A stretch of DNA of 64,000 nt, taken from Symsagittifera roscoffensis (lineage: Eukaryota; Xenacoelomorpha; Acoela; Convolutidae). The position numbers were made by a program, and so were the translations under genes. This document shows, in pieces, positions 46,360 to 57,000 of this stretch. Under the pieces are notes generated by a model. It did no database searches, was not told where the DNA came from, and saw only the letters and a program-made list of their open reading frames with translations. The stretch's first letter is position 1, and every line of letters starts with the position of its first letter. The DNA is taken from contig NC_087067.1 of NCBI RefSeq assembly GCF_963678635.1, positions 19,483,018-19,547,017 of the forward strand. The letters are read 5' to 3'.

Positions 46360-46760
46360 AACCCAAGTCTTTTAATTTTTTTTTGAAATTGTAAATTAAA
46401 AGAGAGTTTCAGAATCCATAAGTACATCAAAAAACATCATTTTTATCGAAAACAACTCATCGATTTAGTAACTTAATTGTTGACACAAGAAACAGCTTAT
46501 AAACTGTTAAGAGCTCGTCTAGATAGTTTCTGAACTGTTTCTGTACTTTTTTTTCTTCAAACGGATACAGGGTGTCCTGTTCGGCAAACTGTGTTTTGTT
46601 CTCTCTGTGACTTGTGCTTAAAATACATTTTTAGTACCGGATACAGAGTATCCTGGTACGCTTGAAATATCTACCTTCTACTTCTTAGCAGTTTTTGTTC
46701 AATTGACATTACTTTTACCGGATACCGGGTAACCTATTTTGTTGCTAAAGTCTAACTTAT
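46360..46760. other. Spacer with three palindromic motifs
   Basis: No gene. A motif centred on ggataca-g-gtatcc occurs at about 46562, 46638 and 46719, spaced about 75-82 bp. The middle copy is extended to gtaccggatac-aga-gtatcctggtac, a hairpin with one bulged base. Confidence 0.6.
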
Positions 46761-47729
46761 CATTGGTAGTTTTATCAGAAGGAGCAACTTGTATTTCCTT
46801 TCTTCCATAAATATCATGACACAAAGGTTTGCAAATTGATTTTCCATGACATCGATGATTTTGAATATGCACCACGAAAAATCGCAACAACATACTTAAG
46901 CCTTGTAATGTTCGTTGATACAAAAACTTCACGCCAATTGTTAATCTGTATTTTGTTTTTTGAAGGTTGTAGCGATTAAAAACTGAAAATTAGGTGTTTG
47001 AATGTTTTGCATTCTAAATTACAAAAGAAACTTTCGGGGGCGTTCTCAAGAAATAAAAACCAACGCTTTTCTCGACAGAGTAGCGAAATAATAAAGAATG
47101 TTTTTCCCATACATCAAGCATTGAATTTTTCAATGCTTGATGCATTTAATTTCACAATTTTACTTCTGAACAGAGATAACGATTTGCAGCAAAACACAAG
47201 CCAGAAATTGCAGCTCGAAGATAACTACAGTTTTGTAAGCAGGAATAAAAAACATTTCGCGATTTTCTCTGTAATGTTATCATAAAACGGCTATTTGTAA
47301 CGTTAAAAAAAATTACAAAATCACTCAAATTTATTTCAACAAAGATGTTTGTATTTCTCGACAAATTTTTGTTTTCTTTCGTGAAAATAAATTCTGTTGG
47401 TATCAAAGTATTTTGATCTGACATATCGGAAGCAAAAAAATATATAATTTTCAGACTGAAATGTTTGAGTTGTAGGGCATGGTAAGCCTACCCCACCATC
47501 TAAAATTGGATGATATAAAACTTCTTTCTTTATATCGAGTCTGCTTCATTTTTTCAGTTCTGCATTTATAATTTCTTGGCAATTACTAACAGTATCCAAG
47601 TTAACTGTAGTATGACGAGCCAAATGAAAAATATTAGGGAAAACATAAACTGACAGTGTTAACGACTTGACCCTCATAGATTTACTCGACGTTTTTTGAT
47701 TTTGAGAACTCAACATTAGTTCAAAATTT

Positions 47730-48714
47730 TCAAACTTTTTGGGAAGGGTAAAACAAGACACCTAATTTTTTTGTTTCGTTGACTGTTTCATAGGGTGATA
47801 CATCAGGAGTAGAAAGCGCTTCACTTTTATTTATCATCATTTGAGTTTGTTTGCAAAATGTATCGATTAAGCGAAACAACCTGTCAACACATCGGATTTT
47901 GATGAGGCAAGTTATGTCGTCTGCATATGAAACTAGTTTGGGGCGCAATAACCTGAAACCTTCAACTGCTTCTGTAGATTCAATTGCTTGAAGAACGGTT
48001 TGGATAAAAATTATGGATAAAAATGCGGAAAAAGGGCAACCTTGTCTCACACCGCGATGAATTTTGAAGCTGGCTGATAAAAAACCATTTATCTCAGTTA
48101 CTGCTTTTGAGTCTAAACACAAAGTTTCAATAGCTTTAACGGAAAACTCATCAATTTTTAACCCTTTTAAAATTTTTAATGGGAAAAGATCTGTCAACTC
48201 TGTCAAAAGCTTTAGGAAAACCTAATTTTACAGCACGTGAACCTCGGTTAGCCAATCGTACTGGAGTAATCGCTTTTCTGAACTTTTGTATTGCTGTGTG
48301 CATTTGAATTCCAGGCAAATACGGGTGCTGATGATTTTTTACAACTTTGCAAAGCTCTTTTTGTATTCTATTACAGACTACATGGGCAAAAATTTTCGGG
48401 TCATTATTCATGAGACTGATCGGTTGAAAATCTTGTACTGCTATGGCATTTTCAGATTTCGGCAGCAGTTTGATTATTGCTAAATAAAAACTGTTTGGAT
48501 GTTTTCCATTGCGAACAAAATGGTTGAACACTTTAGCTAAAATTGAACAAAATTCATCCGTGAAAGTCTTATATAGCCGAGATGTAAGTCCGTCTGGTCC
48601 AGGCGAGGTTTTCAAATTCACTTTGACTATAGTCAAGTGAATTTCATCTCTTGTTGTTTTCCTATAGCCATCAATCTCATTATTTTCGAGTTTATTTTTT
48701 GATAAAAACGTCAT
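47730..48714 (-). pseudogene. L1-like reverse transcriptase
   Basis: Two overlapping frames. The first (48151-48714) has SPGPDGLTSRLYKTF, QPISLMNNDPKIFAHVVCNR and HPYLPGIQMHTAIQKF. The second (47730-48206) has IHRGVRQGCPFSAFL (motif B) and LVSYADDITCLIK (motif C). In motif A the usual D-F-S-K-A-F-D is read as GFPKAFDRVD, so the first catalytic Asp appears replaced by Gly. A frame change near 48170-48200 separates the halves. The product would have copied element RNA. Confidence 0.85.
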
Positions 48715-49106
48715 TAGTAGTTGATCAAAGTCTGTTGTAAAATTGTTCGAAAAAATGTTTGAAAGATACTTTCGAAATTAGTTAAGAATATTCTCATCCG
48801 TATGATAAACGTTCTGATCCACTTGAATTTGCTTGATTTAGTTAATTGTTCTTTGAGGTCCATTGACTATAAAATTTAGGCACACCCTCAAAAGTATAGC
48901 TGAGAGTTGTCTGAGTTTTTCGAAAATCGGAAAAACTTTTTTTCTTTGAAATTTTTTCAAGATGTTCCAGCACTTTTTGAAGATGTTTCATGATACTTGA
49001 ATATTTTTAGTTCTTTCTGATCTACACGCTTTTTTTCTGTTGAATAAACTTTAGAAGGTCACGAAAATCATGCTTTAAAATTTTGTAACTACTTGGTGAT
49101 TAATTT

Positions 49107-49679
49107 TTAAAAATAGTTTTTTAGTTCTTCACAAACGTTGTTTTTTAAAATTTCTTCATTCAATTTCCAGTAACTATGGCCGCGCTGATACAAGTTGGAT
49201 GGCTTAATAAAAACATGTAAGAGCAAATGATCAGAGATTGATATTTGAGTGCTTTGCATAGAATTAAACTCTGTTTCGAAATTCATAAAAACATAATCTA
49301 AGCGCCCAAAAGTTTTATGTTGTTTATCATATTGTATTTTATCACAAAAATCATTCTTGAGTGCGAAATCAACAAAACCAAAACAATCAAGAATTTGTTC
49401 TTTGAGTTGGGTAAACCGTTTGATACGTTCATCATTTAACTCAAGTATTGAAGAACTGTTAATATTGTCATAACTCAGCGCATTAAAATCACCCGTCATG
49501 ATAATTTTCAATTTATTGGGTAAAAATCTGATGCCTAATTTCAGGGAAATCAAAGTTGCTTGGAAGGAATTTGGGTTCGCATAAATTTTGATAAAAAACA
49601 AATCAAGTTTGACAAATTTTAACAATTGAAAACCTGTACTTGAAGCAAATTTTTTGCAGGACTCAAGTTTGCTGACCAT
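49107..49679 (-). pseudogene. L1-like APE endonuclease
   Basis: The 190-residue frame holds IIMTGDFNAL (Asp 64, Asn 66), GRLDYVFMNF (Asp 128) and SISDHLLLHV (SDH 149-151), the three C-terminal catalytic blocks of APE-type nucleases. The N-terminal third with the catalytic Glu block is missing or in another frame, so the domain is incomplete. The linker to RT starts at KNNVCEELKNYF. Confidence 0.85.
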
Positions 49680-50105
49680 AACGTTAAGAAACCAGAATTA
49701 TTTGAGCTTGTTATTAAATCAAATTCAACAAACTCAGATGTATATTTTTAAGATTTGATATTTTTGCTTCCTGAATGCACAAAATGAAACAAGGCTATTT
49801 TTTTAATACTTGGCATTTTTTGTTAAATCAATGTAGTTTAGCTGGATATCGTACGATAAAAAATGTTAACGGAAAAAATATCTGGTTTTTCGCACATAGA
49901 AAGTTTGCTAAAACTTCCCTCCAACCAAGTCTTCTCCGTAGTTTTTGGATTTCACTTTAGGCCCTTTCTTCCGTGTTAAAACTGACCAAGAGGCTGGTGA
50001 AATTTCACGCTCTCTTTTTGTAAGCGTTCTTCCGTCAGAGGATCATTTCCGTTTGTTATTTTCGATATTTAAATTGTCTTTTTTTTTTTTTTTTGCAGAG
50101 TAAGA

Positions 50106-50400
50106 ATGAAAATCTACGACCTGATTGTTGAGAACCTCAACCTTTTGTTTTTCTTCGCTTGGAGTTGCCGCACTGTTTGTTTTAGATTCAATAACCAAAA
50201 CTGTAGATGTTGGTGTTTCCACATTCTTTTCTTCGACATTTTCGCTGCCATTACAAAACTTATCGCTTGTTGTTTCGTCATCGTTTTTCTCTTCGCTGGC
50301 ATTATTGGAGCTTGATTTTTCTGGGGACTGATTATTTGGGTTATTGAGTATTTTGGTTTCCTATGTTGCACCAATAATCGTGATGACCTTTTTCTTGGCA
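50106..50400 (-). pseudogene. L1-like ORF1-type acidic segment
   Basis: The minus frame reads NNPNNQSPEKSSSNNASEEK, then a Glu/Asn/Thr-rich stretch ending KVEVLNNQVVDFHSYSA. It is low-complexity and acidic with no fold recognised. Position upstream of the endonuclease suits ORF1 or the start of ORF2. A poly-T17 tract follows at 50078-50095. Confidence 0.45.
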
Positions 50401-50835
50401 TCAGAGATCTTGCATTTTAGACATTCATGTAGTGAAGGTATGTGAAACGAGATTTCTACACCTTCCCACATTTTAAAGCTATCCATTCTCGATCTGTAAG
50501 ACCAGTCCGTCAGCTTTTTCTCTTGATCTTCGTTTTGTTTTTATACATCGAAAATTGCTCTTCGTGCGTAAACATACTGACCTGGTTCAGTTGCGATACA
50601 GGTCTCACCTTGGAATATAGGGCTATGAATGATGTCTTCCGGTAATTGGAGAATTGATTACGCCTCGATATTGTTACATACAAACGGCAAATTAGACTAG
50701 GGCTAGTTTAGGGTAAATGTTCTTTGGTCTATGACATCTTGGAAACACCATCCTGCTATGTAGAATGATTCTTTCGCTTTTCATGGTGGTTATAAATTGC
50801 TCTGTTTTATGGGGAGCAAAAACTGTGTGTATAAC

Positions 50836-51022
50836 AAAAAGAGTTTACCAATTTTCGATTTGAAGTTATTCAAATTCGTCATGTTCACAAAGAATCAAAA
50901 TTTTTATCGAAGAATATTTATCTACAAAAGAACATTTAAGTCACAGAGTTTGGTTATTTAGTGGTTGATTTTTTGTATCATTGATTATGAAACTCAAAAA
51001 ACAATTGTTATAGACTTAAACA
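50836..51022 (+). other. Upstream region of the APP-family gene
   Basis: About 190 bp lie between the end of the L1-like copy and the first predicted ATG. The sequence is AT-rich. No convincing TATA box or initiator could be singled out. The 5' UTR or promoter may extend into the retroelement. Confidence 0.4.
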
Positions 51023-51086
51023 ATGTCACGTTACACAGCCTTTTCTTTTGGGTTTCTGATTGCTGTATTAGCATCTTCGTACGTAA
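51023..51086 (+). CDS. APP: APP exon 1, signal peptide
   Basis: MSRYTAFSFGFLIAVLASSY: a short basic start followed by a hydrophobic core and small residues, a textbook signal peptide. The strongest donor (gtaagt at 51083) leaves phase 0, which does not fit exon 2. Using the donor gtatct at 51087 gives phase 1 and joins in frame to 51355. Using gtacgt at 51079 with the acceptor before 51359 also works. The exact end is therefore uncertain. Confidence 0.6.
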
Positions 51087-54000
51087 GTATCTTGCTTATT
51101 TGCGTCCTGATAATGGATATCTTTTTGTACAAGTTTGATTGATATTGAAGATAGTATGATCCTAACCTTGAAGAGTTTTGTTTAAACTTGATTGACATTG
51201 AAGATAGAGTAAAATTTTGCTTCAAATTGAGTAGGGAATTCATGAAAAGCTTGGCAATCAAAGTTGCCGATTTTATAGATTGCTGAACTTTCATGGACGA
51301 AATAAAATAAGTTCACTATTTTATGATTTTAATTTTTGAATCAAAATGCTTAGGGAGAAATTGTACCAAAAGTTGCCTTGAAATGTGGAAAACCAATTTT
51401 CTTCAAAGACACTCAAGATGAATGGTCTGAATCAGAACAGGAATTTGATGCATGTGGCAGCGAGGAGGAAATCACGAACAGAGTGTTTGAGATATGTAAA
51501 GCAGTAAGGTTCTTTTCGGTATTGTCGGTTGATAATGATAAACAGCAATTTGAAATCAATAATCACAAATGATTATGTTGGTGCAAATTTTGAAAATTTA
51601 AAGGAATACTGTGTATTTTAGCTCTATGCTTCAATAGAAACTGAAACTATCAGTGAAGCTACCGCGAAAGAGTTCGTGCCTAGTTTCTGTTCTACCAACG
51701 AAGATTCGACTTCATGTTTTGGAAGACAGTTTATTTGTCACAGTGAGTGCTTTCAAAATGGTATCGCAATTGAACCTATAATTTTTATTGGATAAATTGT
51801 TGCTTTTTATTCACCATCTAATCTTTATACATTTAAAGTTTTATCAATTTTATTTGAAATGGGAATTTTTTCATCTTTTATTTAAATTAGGACTTTTGCC
51901 AAAGTATGTATTCGTTTTTAGAGAAAAGTTTCACAGCCAGGAGTTTGGTGGTACCTCAGAATTGCACCTTTGGGCATAGTGTGGCTAAAGATTGTGCCCT
52001 GGACTCGACTTTAAAAAGTCTGGCTCAGTATGAATGTGGAACAAGAATGAAGCCAGCGTATCTGCTACATGATTACGGGGTTCTCCCACCCAAGTGCGAT
52101 AGTGAGTCTAGTATAGTAAAATTTGGATAGCCGAAGATTTAACATTATCGTCCTTCATTCGTGAAAAGAATACCCGTAACAGCACCAGAGATCATTGTCT
52201 AAAGGATGCGTTGCTTTGGTTCTTTAATTTGTTCTATATATTTTTTGATCTTAATGCAGTCAAAGATTCTGGCTAAACCAGGAATCAATAGCATAGGTTT
52301 TCTGGCCTTACCCAGGTACATAATGGTTTAATTTTTTTTCAGATGAAATCAACAAGTGGAAAGGCGTGGAATTCGTTTGTTGTCCAGTTGACCCAGCCAC
52401 TATGATCAAAGGTTATTCTTTATAAGCTTTTTTCCTCCCAACTGATCTCAAATGCCAAAAATATTGTCACTCATTCCTTCTTTAACATGTCTTGGATAGT
52501 TTCAAATAAAAGGTCACGGAGTTCTCCTAGTTCAAAAAACGAATGATTATCTGAAAATTTTTGTTCATCGATTGAGTTGAGATGCAGTTATCTCGAAACA
52601 GTTGTAGTTTTTTCTGATTCTTTTAGAAAACGAGAAGAAGCTGGAAATGCTGGAGCAGAACACGGCGACTCGGTGTCGTCTTCAACCGGAGTCCGGGCCC
52701 TGTTTCGCCTCCCTTCCCTCCTGGTACTTCGACGCAGTGTCGGGTGCCTGTTTCATGTTCAACTACGGTGGATGTAATGGAAACAGGAACAGATTTGACT
52801 CTAAACAGGAGTGTATGAGTGCCTGCGCTCAACACGCAATTAAAACAGACACAAGTTAGCCTACGTTTTGTAAATCTATTTTGAAATTTTTTATAAAACA
52901 TGTTAGTTAAACATGCGGGAGCAAGTGTCTTGTAATCGGGAACTAGATTTTATCCCATAAACATTTTTTAATAGTCTGTAAGAAATTGAACTTGTCTAAC
53001 AAATTTGAGTCTCCTTTCCAGTTTTGTGTCGTTTGAAGGCCAAAATTCATTAATTAATCATTTTTTTAATTTATAAATCAGGTCGGTTGTTGCGTAAAAA
53101 TCAGTTTAAAAACATAATCGCCAATTTTTTTTATGACACCAATTTCTCATGGAGTTTTTTTCTTTTCGTCTCATTGGGTATTGGGTATCTACTCACGCAT
53201 TATCCGCTTGGTGGTCGCTCAGTAAATACTGAAAGATTATGTAATGCTGGTGCTGGTGGTTGTGTTTCTCCACTGTTTTTTTTTTTCTGAAAATGAGTTT
53301 CTCATTTTTCAAAAAAAATAAATTTCGACTTACTTATTCCCGTCTCATCTTCTATTTGCTAGCTTGCAACGCTCCGCTTTGCCTCGGTGTATGAAGTTTG
53401 AATTGCTTCCAAGCAGTTTTAAACGTTCATGAACTTTTGGCTTGTTGTGTCTAGTTTATTTGAAGTTTTGGAAAATAAATGCTCACTGTTAGTTCACATA
53501 TTTAGGTCAAATCATCATTGCTCTCAAATGTGGAAGCAAACATAGCGAGAAAATTGTAGCCTTATTTTGCTGATTGGTTCCAATGGTGCATACTTAATGA
53601 TTCTCAGGGGGATCTTTAATTACCTTAATAGCAAATTAGAAAATATATTACTTTTCTTTCCGGCATTGATCACAGGCTATCAAATGCTTTTAAACAAGTT
53701 CTTGTTAAGAGTCTATGAACGTAATGAATACTCTCAGATATGTTGCATTCACTGAATTTTTTTCCATCAGTCAATTTCACAAACCTGAACGATTTCTTTG
53801 ATTTTAAAAATCAAAAATTTACCGATTAATGTTTAATAAAGAACTTGGTTCATGACAGAAAACTCCCACGCTTTGAATTTTTTTGAGACGACTATTTGCA
53901 AACTATATATAAATATATATTTTTACAAGGATTGTCGATTGCTGTTCAAGCACAGAATGTTCGACCATATTCGTTAAAAAATACTATAAAAAAAGTGTCT

Positions 54001-57000
54001 TTTGTTTTCTTCAATTAGTGAGTAGCGTGATTCGAGAACTATACAAACGCGTGATAGGTTAGTGAATAAGGCAAGATCGACAACATTTTGCTTCAAAAAA
54101 TGAGTAACCAACAAAAAATGGAAAAAAATCAAAATGTTTTTTTTTTTACTTTTTGTACAAAATTTTTTTTTGAAAATATTTATTGCTGAATAAGCGCTGA
54201 ATAAAACATGCAAAACCGGTTTTTCTCGATAGTAAAATCAACTTCTGTGAGTCTAAAAGTTTTTAAAAAAAAATAGTAAATTTTCATATAACCATGCTCG
54301 ATTGAGTTACTGGCTCGAAGCTGAACTTGAAATTAAAAATTTTATACCTGCTTTTCTCAACACGAAGAAAACTTATTCATTTTTCTTAATGTCGTTCGAA
54401 TTAGGAATGATAGGGCTTTAATTTGGTATATCACACGACCCTTTCGGATAATTATTTGTGGTACCTGATTTTGCGTGGAAAACAAAAAAAAATAGAAAAA
54501 AACTAAAACACACCGGATTACAAAGGTCCTCCCCATTTTCAATGGTCGGAACAATGAACCTCTTTATCTGTCATTTGTTTCTTTTAAGATGCCTGCATGC
54601 TACTACACTACTGTTTTAAATAGGAAATTCAGGCAGTAAATATGAGACGCAGCTTACAGTTTTTTAAGCTAAAATTCATAAGGATGTGCTTCAAAACTGT
54701 TACTGTGTGCATAAGAGTCAATAAACGCTTTGAAGCCGCTTACATATGTCGCGATATTTTTTTTCGGTAGTTTTGTTTCAAGAAAAAGTCTACAACTTGT
54801 TCAGGCTCAATTTTTTTTCAGTGTTTGACTTGACTTCTTTTTAAGTTTATATTTGCTTTGTTAAAAGGAAGTCGAACTCCACTATCGAACAATTACGGTC
54901 ACGAAAAACTTGATTGAATTCCTGTTTCCGAAAGTGGATTTTTTCAGACTTCCCTGCGGAGTAAAAAGTTTTTCATTTAGATCCAGTCTGCTCAAATTTG
55001 TTTCAAATCACAAAAGTATCAGGAATTAATTATTTTTTAAAAGTTGAAGAGCTGTAGGGCCATACTTTTCTCCTGAATTGCGAAACCTGAAGTTTAAAAA
55101 ACAAGTCAGTGTTTTTTTCTGTTTCCTTCCTTTTGTGACTTTTTTCAACTGTCTGTCGGTCATATTTTATAAAGCCTATTTTTTGTCAAACTGATTTTTT
55201 TCAAAGCTGGAATAAGTTGTTGCCTTTTGAAACTCTACTTACTGTCTTGCCTTTATTTTGAACGTTTTGTTCTTAGTATGCTGATGCTACATTCATTACA
55301 CAAGCATAGCTTGTGTTATAGTATGGACTTTCTTTTTTTCCAACCTAAGTCGCAAATATTGTTGCGATGCAATAATATGTAAACATATGTAAGCGACATA
55401 TGTTTCTACAAAAATGCGTTCATTTTGAAAGTGTTCATTTTGATCCAATTGATAAGAGGGTTCAATCCTGGGTAGGGACGGGTGTTTTTAATGAAATTTT
55501 TTGTATACTAGTTAACATGCGTCCGCTCTATAAATTGAGGCATGTTAGTTGGTAAGTTTCTTTTTTTTTCAAATACACTGGTACTGCTAATGCGTCATAA
55601 TTTGCTTGCGGCACTTAGTAATTTTGTAGACTCATAATTGGCGTGCGTCTTTTAAGAAATTTTGTAGGCTCAAAGTTTTACCCATTCAATTTTTCCCAGT
55701 AGCGTTATCCGTCATAATTTTGCTTGTGTATGCGTAGTAAAAAGCTGTGATGTGGATTTCAAAATAAGTTCAACAAAATGTGTTTCGAGAAAAATAGGTC
55801 AAATTGTTTTTTTTTTGCTTTTCAGATTAATTTTGAAAGTAAGCGTGGTGCGATCGATTTCGATAGTGATACGTTTAGTTTTCTAGCCTGTTTTTTTTCT
55901 ACATTTCGCTTGGACGTTTTTACAAAAAGGGATTAATAGTGTTGGGGAGAGCTTAAAAAGTTAATTTGACCGGCCTAAAAAAATCAATCTGTGCTGCCTA
56001 TAGAAATCAATTTGGGCGACCTAAAAAAAGGTCGAAAAAACTTTTTTGAAACGTCTCTTCTCAAAAAATTCTAGATCCGTCTCTGAATAGATACACTCAG
56101 TTTTTTCATTGTTTTAAATTTTCAAGCTCGCATTTCATTTTTTTCGGCGATGAAGATCGCCGATTCCCTAAGTAGAACCGCGTCAAAGTCAGCTCGAGTG
56201 TTTCAGGTGCAAAATCTGATTTAATATTTTCGCGTGACCCGCATCGCAGCCTAAATTAGTTATTTGTATCCGTTTTTCAAATTGTCTTGATTAGATTAAG
56301 GAAAGGTTTCTTGCTAAAGTTCGCTGAAATTGAAAAACGTTCCTTTTTTGTTTTCTTAATTTAATTTACCTTTTGAACAGCTTCTCATTAGTTTTTTAAC
56401 CGTCTGTCAGACATGTTTTTGGAACTTTGTAATACCCATCAATCATTTAATCCAACTTTAAAAATTCCACAAGAGTTTCCTTCTTTTCTAATTTTGTAAA
56501 TTATTTGTCTAGAAGTTTTCTCAATAGTTGAATGTTCGAGGCTGAGTTTCTCATTTTAGCTGTTTTTGACCGAGCATGTTTTTGACCGAGCATGCCTTGA
56601 AATTTCTGGGAACTTGCAGTGGGTTGTTTTCAGAACTGCTTTGGAAGTTTGACCAGTTGGTTGGTCAATAAAACGTACAGTAAGCGGACCTCTTAAGTTT
56701 ATTTAGACCTGCAGTCTTTACTATTTATCCATTATTCCTTCTAAAGTCAGTCTTTGCCTGTCATTTAAACATAAACTAAAGGCTAAATATTTGGCAAAAT
56801 AAAGAACAGACTTAACTATAAAGATCTGAAATGGTGGAAATTTTGAGGATAGATAGTTATATGTAGGTTAAAAGCAACACATATAAGTGAAATTACCTGG
56901 CGAATACTTGTAGCTAAATACCTTTCAACTGAGGCTATATTTGCCCGGAAATTGAAGTGATTCAGTTTTGACTGCTGAAAAGGTTTCAAACAAGGAAATT

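Larger units (their letters stand above)
42976..46870 (-). mobile_element. L1-like non-LTR retrotransposon copy, degraded
   Basis: Minus-strand order is a charged ORF1-like remnant (45600-45960), endonuclease (44721-45125) and RT (43461-44158), followed by the 3' region at about 43000-43200. All parts have homologues in the better copy at 46870-50835. The RT motif C reads YADG, so the second catalytic Asp is lost. Confidence 0.8.
46870..50835 (-). mobile_element. L1-like non-LTR retrotransposon, best copy
   Basis: Minus-strand order is an ORF1-like acidic segment (50106-50400), endonuclease (49107-49679), RT (47730-48714), then a 3' region to about 46870. Homology with the copy at 42976-46870 ends at about 50835, taken as the 5' limit. 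It is about 4 kb, shorter than a full element, and broken by frameshifts, so it is a dead copy. The RT motif GVRQGCPFSAFL and the endonuclease motifs place it in the L1/Tx1-type group. Confidence 0.85.
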
